From: Campylobacterales bacterium
Lineage (GTDB): Bacteria > Campylobacterota > Campylobacteria > Campylobacterales > Sulfurimonadaceae
Direction: 5' to 3'
DNA: 64,000 bases
NCBI GenBank assembly: GCA_026390075.1
Contig: JAPLGP010000036.1
Location: forward strand, 39,162 to 103,161
Part shown: positions 9,222 to 18,022 of the stretch, in pieces
Position numbering within the stretch: the stretch's first letter is position 1
How the letters are laid out: each line of letters starts with the position of its first letter
Made by a program: the position numbers and the translations under genes
Notes under the pieces: model-generated
Told to the model about the DNA's origin: nothing
What the model saw: only the letters and a program-made list of their open reading frames with translations
Database searches by the model: none

Positions 9222-10277
9222 ATGCTTTTATACATTCACATTCCTTTTTGCGACTCCAAATGTTCCTATTGTGCCTTTAACTCTTATGTTGATAAATTTC
9301 ATCTCAAAGAGGCGTACATGAAGGCTCTTCTTGCTCAATTAGAGTATGAACTTCAAAGATTTGATGCAAAGCCTCATAGCATCGAAACGCTTTTTATCGG
9401 AGGCGGAACTCCCTCTACTGTCGCACCAAAACTTTATAAACCAATTTTTACACTTTTAAAACCATACTTGGCATGTGGAAGTGAAATAACAAGTGAAGCC
9501 AATCCAAATAGCGCAACGCTTGAATGGTTATCTGGCATGTGGAAACTTGGAGTAAACCGCATCAGCTTTGGAGTGCAGAGCTTTAACACACAAAAACTTA
9601 AACTTTTAAATCGTGCACATTCAAGTGAACAAGCCAAAGAAGCGATTTTAAATGCCCAAAAAGTCGGCTTCAAAAATATCTCTCTTGATTTGATTTATGC
9701 GACTTTAGGCGATACAAAAGAACTTTTGTCACATGATTTAACAACCGCTTTTTCTTTGCCTATAAATCACATAAGTGCCTATGCCCTCACCATCGAAGAG
9801 GGAACAGTTTTTGAGTCAAAACCGCAGATGTCCAAAGAGAGACTTAAACTCACTTCATGGCTTTTTGAGAGAATAAAAAAACATAACTTTGCACAATACG
9901 AAATTAGTAATTTTGGCACATATCAGAGTCAACATAATCTTGGTTACTGGCTTTACAAAGATTACATGGGCGTTGGAAGCGGAGCTGTTGGTAAATTGAA
10001 CCATGAACGATATTATCCACATGCCGACATTGAAGTCTATATCAAAAATCCTCTGCAAATACGAAGTGAAATGCTCACGGATGAAGATGTAAAAATCGAG
10101 AAAATATTTTTAGGATTTCGCTCTTGTATTGGTGTTAAAAAAGAACTTTTAAATACCCATGAAAGCAAAAGAGCGCAGATATTGGTAGATGAAAACAAGT
10201 TGCAATTTCAGAGTGATACATTTTATAACAATGACTATCTTTTAGCCGATGAAATTACGCTTTTTTTATCCTCTTGA
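9222..10277 (+). CDS. hemW: HemW-like radical SAM heme chaperone
   Basis: A 351-residue radical SAM protein. The 4Fe-4S cluster cysteines are C10, C14 and C17 (FCDSKCSYCAF); the SAM-binding GGG motif is in FIGGGTPS; the HemN/HemW-type GVQSF and ISAYALTIE blocks follow. The CxxxCxxC is at the very N-terminus with no extension, as in HemW (heme trafficking) rather than the longer coproporphyrinogen dehydrogenase HemN. The ATG is part of a one-mismatch copy of the abundant word (9218-9226), and three exact copies lie inside the gene. A TATACT box sits only 5 bases before the ATG. Confidence 0.85.
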   Translation: MLLYIHIPFCDSKCSYCAFNSYVDKFHLKEAYMKALLAQLEYELQRFDAKPHSIETLFIGGGTPSTVAPKLYKPIFTLLKPYLACGSEITSEANPNSATLEWLSGMWKLGVNRISFGVQSFNTQKLKLLNRAHSSEQAKEAILNAQKVGFKNISLDLIYATLGDTKELLSHDLTTAFSLPINHISAYALTIEEGTVFESKPQMSKERLKLTSWLFERIKKHNFAQYEISNFGTYQSQHNLGYWLYKDYMGVGSGAVGKLNHERYYPHADIEVYIKNPLQIRSEMLTDEDVKIEKIFLGFRSCIGVKKELLNTHESKRAQILVDENKLQFQSDTFYNNDYLLADEITLFLSS

Positions 10278-10334
10278 AGATTTTTTAACTATTCTTTGGC
10301 TAAAATCTCGCACTTAATATTTTAAAGGTTTTAT

Positions 10335-10724
10335 ATGTTTGATTTCAGTTTAGGCGAAATGCTCGTTATTATTGTCATTGCTATACTTTTTTTAGGGCCA
10401 GATAAATTGCCAAGTGTTATGATTGACATTGCTAAATTTTTTAAGCAAATCAAAAAAACAATAGGAACGATTCAAGACTCTCTTGAGCAAGAGATACATG
10501 CTACAGGGATAAAAGAAGAGGCTCTTGCCTATAAAAAAGAGCTTTTAAAAGCAAGTGATGACCTCAAGCGAACCACAGATATCTCCGCTATAGGAAATCA
10601 TCTTACAAATTTACACGATGATGTTATCAGTGATATCGAAAAACCACAAGCATCAAAACCAGATCCAGTAGCAGAAAAAATAACATTCGAGAAAAAACCA
10701 AAACAAGAAAATACAGATGTTTGA
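10335..10724 (+). CDS. tatB: Sec-independent protein translocase TatB
   Basis: A 129-residue single-span protein that with TatC recognises twin-arginine signal peptides. An N-terminal hydrophobic helix (~5-21) carries FSLGEMLVIIVIAILFLGPDKLP, including the Glu and the LGPDKLP hinge of TatB, then an amphipathic helix and a charged tail. It overlaps tatC by 8 bases, which supports TatB rather than TatA and predicts coupled translation. Confidence 0.88.
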   Translation: MFDFSLGEMLVIIVIAILFLGPDKLPSVMIDIAKFFKQIKKTIGTIQDSLEQEIHATGIKEEALAYKKELLKASDDLKRTTDISAIGNHLTNLHDDVISDIEKPQASKPDPVAEKITFEKKPKQENTDV

Positions 10725-11520
10725 GGAATTAAGACCACATTTAATAGAACTTAGAAAACGCCTAGGTATTTCAGTTGGAACGCTGTTTGTTATGTTTTTT
10801 GTCATGTTTTACTATCATGAGCCTTTGTTAAATTGGATGGTTGAACCGCTCAATGTAGCCCTTATTGAAGTTGGTAAAACATCAGTTCACGCTGCAGATG
10901 GGATGCTTACAACCAATCAAGTCGGTGGTGCATTTTTTGTTGCTCTTAAAGTTTCCTTTTTTGCAGCACTCGTAGGCTCTCTTCCTATCATTCTTGCACA
11001 ACTTTGGATGTTTGTCGCTCCAGGGCTTTATGCGAATGAAAAAAAGATGATTATTCCTTTCATCGTTGGCGGAACAAGCATGTTTGTCATTGGAGTTTTA
11101 TTTTCTTACTATGTTGTTACGCCTTTTGGATTTAACTTTCTCATCACTTTTGGTAGTTTTAGTTTTACGCCTCTTATCAACATCGAAGAGTATGTAGGCT
11201 TTTTTACAAAGATAATGTTCGGGTTTGGGATAGCCTTTGAACTTCCTATTTTTGCATACTTTTTGGCACTGCTTGGCATGGTGGATGACAGACAGATGCG
11301 TGAATTTTTCCGCTATGCGGTTGTTATTATCTTTATAGTAGCTGCATTTTTAACTCCGCCAGATGTTCTTACACAGTTTTTAATGGCTGGACCACTAGTT
11401 ATACTTTATGGTATCTCTATTTTGATAGTAAAAATGGTAAACCCCGCTCCTCCATTAGAAGATGATACATCTGACGAAGAAGAAAATGAAAATAGTGCGG
11501 TTGCGATTAAGAGTGAATAA
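10717..11520 (+). CDS. tatC: Sec-independent protein translocase TatC
   Basis: A 267-residue membrane protein with six predicted helices forming the Tat signal-peptide receptor. It starts MFEELRPHLIELRKRL, the conserved cytoplasmic N-terminus (E/H-L-x-E-L-R-x-R), and contains the typical FxxPGLYxxEKK-like loop (FVAPGLYANEKK) and FGIAFELPIF. The hydrophilic C-terminal tail is acidic. The queA reading frame begins inside its last codons. Confidence 0.94.
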   Translation: MFEELRPHLIELRKRLGISVGTLFVMFFVMFYYHEPLLNWMVEPLNVALIEVGKTSVHAADGMLTTNQVGGAFFVALKVSFFAALVGSLPIILAQLWMFVAPGLYANEKKMIIPFIVGGTSMFVIGVLFSYYVVTPFGFNFLITFGSFSFTPLINIEEYVGFFTKIMFGFGIAFELPIFAYFLALLGMVDDRQMREFFRYAVVIIFIVAAFLTPPDVLTQFLMAGPLVILYGISILIVKMVNPAPPLEDDTSDEEENENSAVAIKSE

Positions 11521-12541
11521 CAAAGAGTACCAAACCTCTAGCTATGATTTTGTCCTTCCGCAAAATCTCATAGCTACCCATCCAGCCGCGCCAAGAGACC
11601 ACGCAAAACTTTTAGTCTATGACAGAGCAAAAGATAAAGTTACACATGCCGCTTTTTATGATTTTGAAAAATTTATTCCACATGCCACAGCCTTGATTTT
11701 TAACGACACCAAAGTTATAAAAGCCAGACTTTTTGGACATAAACCAAGTGGTGGCAAATGTGAACTCCTCATAAACAGAGCCTTAAATGCGCATGATATA
11801 AGTGTTTATATCCGTGGAAAAGTAAAAGTTGAAACACAAATAGCTTTTGATGCCAATCTTATAGCTGTTGTTAAAGAGTTGCACGAAGATGGAAGCAGAG
11901 TTGTACATTTTTTCCAAGATGAAGTGTTGCTTCGCTTTGAGGACATTTTGCCAATCATAGACAAAATCGGGCATATCCCGCTTCCGCCCTACATCCAAAG
12001 GGAAGATAACAAAGAAGATGAGAGCGAATACCAAAGTGTTTTTGCCCTCAACGAAGGTGCAGTTGCAGCACCCACAGCCTCTTTGCATTTCACACCAGAG
12101 CAACATTCTCGCATTTGTGAGAACTTTCCACATGCCTACATCACTTTGCATGTGGGAAGTGGAACTTTTAAGCCGGTGGAAGCGGACATCATCACAGATC
12201 ATCCAATGCACTCAGAATATTACGATATATCGGATGAAGCGAAAAAATTGCTCGATTCAGAACAAGCGATTTTGAGCGTTGGAACAACTTCCACAAGAAC
12301 GATTGAGTTTTATGTGCGACATGAGAAAAAACAAAGAGGCGAAGCAAATTTATTTTTACACCCAAATAACAAACCCCAAAGAGTCAATCATCTCCTTACA
12401 AATTTTCACCTGCCAAAATCAACGCTTCTCATGCTTGTGGCTTCTTTTGTAGGCGTGGACAAAGCTCAAGAACTCTACGCAGAGGCTATAAAAAATGAGT
12501 ACAGATTTTACTCGTATGGCGATGCGATGCTGATTTTATAG
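11513..12541 (+). CDS. queA: S-adenosylmethionine:tRNA ribosyltransferase-isomerase
   Basis: Transfers the ribosyl moiety of SAM to 7-aminomethyl-deazaguanine in tRNA, forming epoxyqueuosine. Family blocks: SYDFVLPQNLIATHPAAPRD at the N-terminus, the LIFNDTKVIKARL block, GHIPLPPYI, and APTASLHFT. I favour GTG 11513 (MNNKEYQTSSYDF), overlapping the tatC stop, because it gives the family N-terminus and a 342-residue protein; ATG 11486 or 11462 in the same frame are alternatives and would lie deeper in tatC. Two exact copies of the abundant word lie within it (11678, 12128), plus near copies. Confidence 0.9.
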   Translation: MNNKEYQTSSYDFVLPQNLIATHPAAPRDHAKLLVYDRAKDKVTHAAFYDFEKFIPHATALIFNDTKVIKARLFGHKPSGGKCELLINRALNAHDISVYIRGKVKVETQIAFDANLIAVVKELHEDGSRVVHFFQDEVLLRFEDILPIIDKIGHIPLPPYIQREDNKEDESEYQSVFALNEGAVAAPTASLHFTPEQHSRICENFPHAYITLHVGSGTFKPVEADIITDHPMHSEYYDISDEAKKLLDSEQAILSVGTTSTRTIEFYVRHEKKQRGEANLFLHPNNKPQRVNHLLTNFHLPKSTLLMLVASFVGVDKAQELYAEAIKNEYRFYSYGDAMLIL

Positions 12542-12549
12542 CGAATAGA

Positions 12550-12653
12550 TTAGACTTTTTGCAAAACATAGATTGCTTCACTCCGTTCGCAATGACGGCA
12601 CTTTGTCATTGCGAGGAGGAACGACGAAGCAATCTATGTTTTGTAATAAAATC
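12550..12653. repeat. Palindromic intergenic repeat, copy 2
   Basis: Same family as copy 1: outer arm TTAGACTTTTTGCAAAACAT, inner arms AGATTGCTTCACTCCGTTCG and GACGAAGCAATCT, centre GTCATTGCGAG, then an inverted ATGTTTTG arm. It fills the whole gap between the converging queA and dprA genes and ends at the dprA stop codon, so it may also act as a terminator for both. Confidence 0.78.
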
Positions 12654-13457
12654 TCAGATTAGATACACTCGTGCATTTCTGATTTCTATCAAACCACCAA
12701 GTTCCGCTTCAAATACTTTCTCTGGATATTTTTTTAAAGCCTCTTCATAAGTCGGATTTGTTTTACAAAATTCTAAAAAATCACTACTCTTGGCATGTGG
12801 AACTTTGTTGGCATGTGGATTGTTAGAAAGTTCCATATCTTGAGTAAAACTTGCTACAAACGCATCTATATCATATATTGCTTTTGCCTTGCCCTCTCCC
12901 AGCAAAATATTTGTAGCATTGCTTTCCCCCATTCTTTGAGGAAATACATAAATTTTTTTGCCCTGAGCTAGTGCAAACTCTATACTTCGCATACTTCCAC
13001 TTCCCTCATCCGCTTCAGCTACGATTAAAACATCTCCAAGTGCGACAACAAGCTCATTACGCACCACAAAACTCCAAGGTGCAGAGCGAAATCCCTCATC
13101 AAACTGACTCAGTAAAAGACCATTTTTTTGAATATCACTCAATAAATTTTTATTAACACTCGGATATTTTATGTCAATTCCACATGGCAATACCGCTATA
13201 GTATTTGAACTTCCTGCACCCAAATGTGCAATAGCATCAATGCCCATAGCACCGCCACTGACAATACAAACACCTGCACAAGAAAGAGCATGAGAGAGTT
13301 GATGTGCTAAGTTTCTTGAGTATTGCGTTGGTTTTCTTGAACCAATAATTGCTATTTTTTTCTGCTTTAAAAGTTCAAGATTTCCATCGTAAAAAAGCTG
13401 TTTTGGATAATTTTTCATTGAACGAAGTGCAACGATTTCATCCTTTATACTGTTCAT
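12654..13457 (-). CDS. dprA: DNA processing protein DprA
   Basis: Binds incoming single-stranded DNA during natural transformation and loads RecA. The 267 residues contain the Rossmann-like DprA core (KIAIIGSRKPTQYS, then SGGAMGIDAIAH and the GIDIKYP block, AEADEGSGSM). A short C-terminal winged-helix-like domain follows. The linker between them (about residues 215-232) is occupied by two exact copies of the abundant word, encoding NNPHANKVPHAK. It shares a direction with the upstream deacetylase-like gene (5-base gap). Its presence means that at least one dedicated step of DNA uptake is encoded in this genome. Confidence 0.92.
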   Translation of the reverse strand: MNSIKDEIVALRSMKNYPKQLFYDGNLELLKQKKIAIIGSRKPTQYSRNLAHQLSHALSCAGVCIVSGGAMGIDAIAHLGAGSSNTIAVLPCGIDIKYPSVNKNLLSDIQKNGLLLSQFDEGFRSAPWSFVVRNELVVALGDVLIVAEADEGSGSMRSIEFALAQGKKIYVFPQRMGESNATNILLGEGKAKAIYDIDAFVASFTQDMELSNNPHANKVPHAKSSDFLEFCKTNPTYEEALKKYPEKVFEAELGGLIEIRNARVYLI

Positions 13458-13462
13458 ATTGT

Positions 13463-14596
13463 CTAATTTAGTTTATCAATAGTTACTAAATCTATATCTT
13501 TAAAAAGATTTTTTGATTCATGTAAAGCCATGATAGTGTTGGCATGTGGATGTCCTATAGCGATTGCCGTACCATACTTTTTAGCGATTCTTACTGCTTC
13601 TTTTATTTGACCTATAACATATGCTTTTTCCATCTTATGGTCTAAAAACACATCTCTTCCTATGTAGTTCAGTCCGAAATTTTTCAGAACTTTAGGAGCT
13701 GCTGTTTGCCCCGTTGTTCTGCTATCAACAAAATAAATACCATTCTCTTTTAAAGCAATAATGAGTTTATTCATTGCCACTTCATTGGATGTAAATTTAC
13801 TTCCTGTGTGATTATTGATATATTTTACCTTTGGAAAAAGCACTTTTAACTCTTTAATTCTGTTGGATATATCTTGTTGTGAATCGTTAATACGCAAAGT
13901 AAATTCCTCTTCCGCTGAAAAATCATGCGCTTCCATAGGTAAATGCACCATGTATTGGTTCTCATGTGCTGCTAACTTTGCAGAATTTGGTCGCCCTTTG
14001 CTTGGTGGTAAAAATGACATAGTAAGTGAAAGTCCCAAACTATTGACAGCATTTATATGCGATTGTGTAGAAATATCGTCTATTATTATTGCTAATTTTG
14101 GTCTTTTTGAAGCAACTAATTTGTTTTCTCTTTGCAAGGCTTGAGGTGGTTTGTCTATTGCTTCATCTTTATATTCATGCGCAGCGCCACTGTATTCTTT
14201 TACTTTTTCAGTTAAAACTTCTTCTTTTGTTTTTGTTTTAAGAACTTCTTCTTTTGTTTTATTTATAACAGGAACTTCTTGCTTTTCTTGCAATGGAGAG
14301 ATTGGAAGCGTAGTATTTACATCTTTTTTTAATACTTCTTTAAGTCTATTATTTACACTATCACTCGAGTTAGTTTCACTTTTTTTTATAGGTTCTTCTA
14401 TCATTTGGGATATATTTTGTTTTTTTTGCTTTTCTAATTTTGTTTGTTTGGCTACATCATCTTTTGCACTTTGATAGCCTAAATAATAGCCAGCGACTAA
14501 GATACTCATTGTGGTAGCCACAGCAGCTAAAAACCATGCGACATAGGTTAAAATTTTTAAATTATTATCGATATCTTTTTTTCTTCTTTTTGCCAT
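13463..14596 (-). CDS. Divergent polysaccharide deacetylase (YibQ-like)
   Basis: A 377-residue protein with an N-terminal membrane anchor (~15-38), a Lys/Glu/Thr-rich low-complexity linker (~45-160), and a C-terminal periplasmic divergent polysaccharide deacetylase domain (~165-377). The domain shows LAIIIDDI, the HLPMEAH block, NNHTGS and GHPHANT, the family's conserved sites. Substrate is unknown; YibQ-type proteins are often near envelope proteases such as CtpA. Precedes dprA by 5 bases. The word at 13541 supplies the GHPHAN segment. Confidence 0.8.
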   Translation of the reverse strand: MAKRRKKDIDNNLKILTYVAWFLAAVATTMSILVAGYYLGYQSAKDDVAKQTKLEKQKKQNISQMIEEPIKKSETNSSDSVNNRLKEVLKKDVNTTLPISPLQEKQEVPVINKTKEEVLKTKTKEEVLTEKVKEYSGAAHEYKDEAIDKPPQALQRENKLVASKRPKLAIIIDDISTQSHINAVNSLGLSLTMSFLPPSKGRPNSAKLAAHENQYMVHLPMEAHDFSAEEEFTLRINDSQQDISNRIKELKVLFPKVKYINNHTGSKFTSNEVAMNKLIIALKENGIYFVDSRTTGQTAAPKVLKNFGLNYIGRDVFLDHKMEKAYVIGQIKEAVRIAKKYGTAIAIGHPHANTIMALHESKNLFKDIDLVTIDKLN

Positions 14597-14712
14597 TCAC
14601 TACTTCCAAAGAGCCATATTGTATGAAACTATATCGAAAAAATAAAAAAAACACCATTTCATCACAAATTGCAATGTCGCTTTAATTTGACTTTTTTTAA
14701 GCATTGTTTATG

Positions 14713-14718
14713 TATAAT
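14713..14718 (+). promoter_or_regulatory. Probable -10 box of the rpsF-ssb-rpsR operon
   Basis: TATAAT preceded by TG, 102 bases before the rpsF ATG. A TTGACT at 14687-14692 lies 20 bases upstream, too far for a normal -35 but the best candidate. The resulting leader is about 95 nucleotides and holds an inverted repeat ATTACTA/TAGTAAT (about 14740-14758). Confidence 0.5.
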
Positions 14719-14759
14719 CCCGCGTTCCTTTCTCTTTGTATTACTAATTTCTAGTAATA

Positions 14760-14820
14760 TATAAATATCCGAAGGGGAAACAATGCCACAATGGCAAATA
14801 CCAAAAGGAGATAATACTCT
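14760..14820 (+). promoter_or_regulatory. Candidate S6:S18 autoregulatory mRNA leader
   Basis: Ribosomal S6 with S18 is known to bind a structured leader of its own mRNA in many bacteria, with a conserved CCG. Here the leader has ATATCCGAAGGGG (about 14766-14777) followed by a small hairpin, TGCCA/TGGCA (14784-14796), before the rpsF ribosome-binding site AAAGGAG. The position in front of rpsF-ssb-rpsR fits; the exact fold is my inference. Confidence 0.4.
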
Positions 14821-14824
14821 ATGA
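14783..14824 (+). CDS. 13-codon leader ORF coupled to rpsF
   Basis: ATG 14783 to TGA 14822-14824 encodes MPQWQIPKGDNTL. It has a strong ribosome-binding sequence of its own (AAGGGGAAAC, directly upstream), and its stop overlaps the rpsF start as ATGA. The rpsF ribosome-binding site lies inside this ORF, so its translation would affect access to rpsF. It may be translated as a leader peptide or may be a by-product of the S6:S18 leader. Confidence 0.4.
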   Translation: MPQWQIPKGDNTL

Positions 14825-15225
14825 GACATTACGAAAACCTAGTAATCGTAAAACCGACATTTACAGCAGAAGAGATTCAAGCTAGCATTAAAGCTATCGA
14901 AGAAGTAATCACTTCAAATGGTGGCGAAATCGCTACAACACAAGCAATGGGAATGAGAAAATTAGCATACCCTATCAATAAAAATGAGCGTGGATATTAC
15001 CATGTTATTTATTACAAAATTGCTCCAGCAGCAATTTCTGAAATTGAAAGACGCTTCCGTATTAATGAAGACCTTATTCGTTTCATGACTATCAAATATG
15101 ATACAAATCGTGAAATCGCAGCTTGGGCTAAATTAGTTGAAAAAGCTCAAAGACCTGCATCTGCACAAACTAAAGAGCCAATTGAAATGGCAGCTATAGC
15201 TTTTGAAGCGGAAGAAGAAGAATAG
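14821..15225 (+). CDS. rpsF: 30S ribosomal protein S6
   Basis: A 134-residue central-domain small-subunit protein that pairs with S18. Family features: MRHYENLVIVKPTFTAEEIQ at the start, the MGMRKLAYPINKNERGYYHVIYYK block, and RRFRINEDLIRFMTIK. An acidic tail ends in EAEEEE. First large gene of rpsF-ssb-rpsR. Confidence 0.97.
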   Translation: MRHYENLVIVKPTFTAEEIQASIKAIEEVITSNGGEIATTQAMGMRKLAYPINKNERGYYHVIYYKIAPAAISEIERRFRINEDLIRFMTIKYDTNREIAAWAKLVEKAQRPASAQTKEPIEMAAIAFEAEEEE

Positions 15226-15260
15226 TAATTAGCGAAAGCTTAAACGATTAAGGAAAACTC

Positions 15261-15830
15261 ATGTTTAATAAAATAATTTTGGTTGGTAACTTAACACGCG
15301 ATATCGAACTTAGATATTCTCAAGGCGGAATGGGCATAGCAACTACTGCTATTGCTACAAGCCGTAAGTTCACTGTGAATGGTGAAAAAAAAGAGGAAAT
15401 ATGTTTTGTTGATATCACATTCTTTGGAAGAAGTGCAGAAGTGGCTAACCAGTACCTTCGTAAAGGGAGTAAAATCTTAGTAGAGGGAAGATTAAATTTT
15501 GACCAATGGGTTGACCAAAACGGGCAAAAGCGTTCTAAACATAGCGTTATTGTTGAAACGATGCAGATGTTAGATTCTAAAGGCGACAATCAAGGTGGCG
15601 GATACAATGCACCATCAAATGATGTGCATGAGGAAGCTCCTTATTCAGCGCCACAACAAGGTCGTACGCAAAGTTATCAACAACCAAGTTATGCTAATGA
15701 AGGTCATAGAGAGCCTCAAAGCTATCAAAAGCCTACTTATAACAAAGCAGCAACAAGCCAAAGTCGTGAGATGCCAAGCAGTAACTCCATTCCTGTAATT
15801 GACATCGATGAAGATGAAATTCCATTTTAG
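15261..15830 (+). CDS. ssb: Single-stranded DNA-binding protein
   Basis: A 189-residue SSB. The OB-fold covers ~1-108 (MFNKIILVGNLTRDIELRYS, then FFGRSAEVANQYLRKGSKILVEGRL). A Gln/Tyr/Ser-rich disordered linker follows, and the C-terminus is the acidic interaction tip DIDEDEIPF that recruits replication and repair partners. Located between rpsF and rpsR, the common bacterial arrangement. Confidence 0.97.
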   Translation: MFNKIILVGNLTRDIELRYSQGGMGIATTAIATSRKFTVNGEKKEEICFVDITFFGRSAEVANQYLRKGSKILVEGRLNFDQWVDQNGQKRSKHSVIVETMQMLDSKGDNQGGGYNAPSNDVHEEAPYSAPQQGRTQSYQQPSYANEGHREPQSYQKPTYNKAATSQSREMPSSNSIPVIDIDEDEIPF

Positions 15831-15854
15831 AAATAGATAATAGAAGGTAATAAC

Positions 15855-16118
15855 ATGTCAGAAAAAAGAAAATACAAAAAAAGATTTTGCAAGTACTGTG
15901 AATCTAAAGTTGATTTTATGGACTACAAAGAAGTAGGAGCATTGCGTTTCTCACTTTCTGAAAGATATAAAATCATGCCACGTCGTTTAACAGGTAACTG
16001 TAAACGCCACCAAGATATGATTACAATCGTAATCAAAAGAGCAAGAGCAGCTGCACTAGTTCCATACACTGTAACTCGTAAGCAAGTTGTAACAGCACCA
16101 TTCGAAAACCTTAGATAA
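15855..16118 (+). CDS. rpsR: 30S ribosomal protein S18
   Basis: An 87-residue small-subunit protein, partner of S6 in the platform. Core block [20 protein letters not shown] is intact, and the N-terminal KKRFCKYC plus later C keep the zinc-binding (C+) pattern. Last gene of the operon, followed at once by hairpins. Confidence 0.97.
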   Translation: MSEKRKYKKRFCKYCESKVDFMDYKEVGALRFSLSERYKIMPRRLTGNCKRHQDMITIVIKRARAAALVPYTVTRKQVVTAPFENLR

Positions 16119-16150
16119 GGTTTTCTAGGTGCTCTTGCACCAATCACTTT
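16104..16150 (+). terminator. Double hairpin after rpsR
   Basis: GAAAACCTT (16104-16112) pairs with AAGGTTTTC (16117-16125); the stem includes the rpsR stop. A second hairpin, GGTGC-TCTT-GCACC (16128-16141), follows and is itself followed by CACTTTTTCC. The region separates rpsR from the convergent HD-GYP gene. Confidence 0.7.
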
Positions 16151-16166
16151 TTCCTTACCCTCTTTT

Positions 16167-17921
16167 TTAGTATGTTATATTTAACAACTTTTCGAAATCA
16201 GCCATATCTCTTATAACCTCATCCTTGATATCAAAATGTTTGTATGAAATCGTTATGCCACTCCCTTTTAAAACATTTTCCAGTTCCCAAAAATGTTCTT
16301 GCATGTCGAAATGTTCTTTATTGAGCAATATAAAATCATCCCCATAAAGTCTAAATACAAAATCATCATTATTTATACGCTTAAGTTCAAGAGAAAACTT
16401 TTTCAACATTGCATCCCCCATAGCCCAACCATTATCTTTATTATATTGTGTAAAATTATGGAGATACAAAATATTTAAACATCGTAAATTAAATTCATCT
16501 GTTCTATTGTAAACTAAAACATACTCTAAATACTCTATGTTGTACACTTCGGTAACTTGATCTTTATAAAAATAGGAAAATCGCTCTTTTTCTATTTTTG
16601 TTTTTGGTCTTTGCGTAATACTATGTTCCACTACAATATCTGATAAAACAGTAGTTGCTATTTTTACTATTTCTGCATTAAATTGTTTATCTGCTAGAGC
16701 TTGGAGTTCTAAAATAGCCATGTCAATACTTTTTCTAGCTTTATATATTCGATTTGTAGTCATTGCATCAAAGGCATCTGCTACTTTCATAATTTGAGAA
16801 AGCATTGGAATTTCATTTCCACTTAATCCTTGGGGATATCCACTTCCATCAAAATGTTCATGATGATGACGAACAATTTCTGCAATCTCTTTATAAATAT
16901 CTACATGTATTAAAAGTTCATAACTCACCGTAACATGCTCTTTAATTATGCTGTATTCTAGTGGGGTAAGTTTTCCCGGTTTTAAAAGTATAGAATCCGG
17001 AGTAGAAATTTTACCAATATCGTGCAACATACATGCTCTATATAAATCATCTAACTCTTCATCACTCAAACCTATCTCTTTTGCTATGAGAACTGAGTAT
17101 TTTGCAACTCTTTGTGTATGTCCTGCTGTATAGCTATCTCTTTGTTCTATCATATTTACTAAAGAAAATATATGTTGCTCATAATCTTTGACTTTATTTT
17201 CAAGAATCTCGTTTGCTTTTTTTCTTCCATAAAAAATAAAAAAGACTCCAACACAATAGATAATAAAAAATACAACTATTTCATAAAGTGAGAGAAGGAA
17301 TGCTTGTTTATTATACGGTTCCAGTAAAACTGAAACAGATACACCACCTCTAATATCTCCAACCTTATACCCTTGAGAACCATGGCATTTAAGACATGAT
17401 TCATCTATTACAAGCGGATTGAGATAACGAAAATACTCTTTGCCATCGATAAATTCTTTTTTTGAAACTGCTTTTCTTGTAGATTCTACCATACCGAGGG
17501 CTGCATCTTCCCAACTATCTGGCTTATTGAGAGGATTGGTTAATATTTTACTTGTTATATGCCCTTTATTATTATAAAGCTCAGAGTATTCTTTCATTAT
17601 CTGAGAAAGTGTATAGGCTGGATTCATAAGCGTTAACTGCAGTCCATTCGTTGTATTTACATCACGATTTTTTATATGAGCCAGATAAGGATTAGGGGGA
17701 GTTTTTTGTGTGATTGGTACATATACACCACCATGAGAAGCGACCCAAGTGCGATAGACTAAATCTTTTTTTACACTCACGATAGCTTCTTGTTCTGCTA
17801 ATTTATCGGTAAAAGTGTAATTTTCAAAAATAAAAAAGAGTGTGACAGAGCCCATAATTAAACTCCATAAAAGAATAATTCCTAATGCAAGCTTATTTAT
17901 AAATCTAGCCTTTAACCCCAT
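16167..17921 (-). CDS. Heme-type periplasmic sensor with HD-GYP and degenerate GGDEF
   Basis: A 584-residue membrane protein. One helix at ~9-31 leads into a periplasmic Tll0287/DUF3365-type sensor (~32-205) containing a c-type heme motif CLKCH at about 176-180. A second helix is at ~213-235. The cytoplasmic HD-GYP phosphodiesterase domain (~245-425) has HDIGK (~298) and HHEHFDGSGYP (~349), so c-di-GMP hydrolysis is likely. The C-terminal ~130 residues resemble a GGDEF domain with the degenerate signature RLYGDDFILL. Ligand is probably redox state or a diatomic gas at the heme, by analogy with DUF3365 sensors. Confidence 0.82.
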   Translation of the reverse strand: MGLKARFINKLALGIILLWSLIMGSVTLFFIFENYTFTDKLAEQEAIVSVKKDLVYRTWVASHGGVYVPITQKTPPNPYLAHIKNRDVNTTNGLQLTLMNPAYTLSQIMKEYSELYNNKGHITSKILTNPLNKPDSWEDAALGMVESTRKAVSKKEFIDGKEYFRYLNPLVIDESCLKCHGSQGYKVGDIRGGVSVSVLLEPYNKQAFLLSLYEIVVFFIIYCVGVFFIFYGRKKANEILENKVKDYEQHIFSLVNMIEQRDSYTAGHTQRVAKYSVLIAKEIGLSDEELDDLYRACMLHDIGKISTPDSILLKPGKLTPLEYSIIKEHVTVSYELLIHVDIYKEIAEIVRHHHEHFDGSGYPQGLSGNEIPMLSQIMKVADAFDAMTTNRIYKARKSIDMAILELQALADKQFNAEIVKIATTVLSDIVVEHSITQRPKTKIEKERFSYFYKDQVTEVYNIEYLEYVLVYNRTDEFNLRCLNILYLHNFTQYNKDNGWAMGDAMLKKFSLELKRINNDDFVFRLYGDDFILLNKEHFDMQEHFWELENVLKGSGITISYKHFDIKDEVIRDMADFEKLLNITY

Positions 17922-18022
17922 TTGTGCATCCTATTATGACATTACAAATACATTTGTCTTTCTTTATAATAACATACAATAAGCTTAAAGCTAATTAAAA
18001 ACTCTTGGCATGTGGAACTCTC

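Noticed and set aside
13815..14474. Plus-strand open frames opposite the deacetylase gene
   Set aside because: The Ser/Phe-rich translation is the reverse of the Lys/Glu-rich linker; no start signals.
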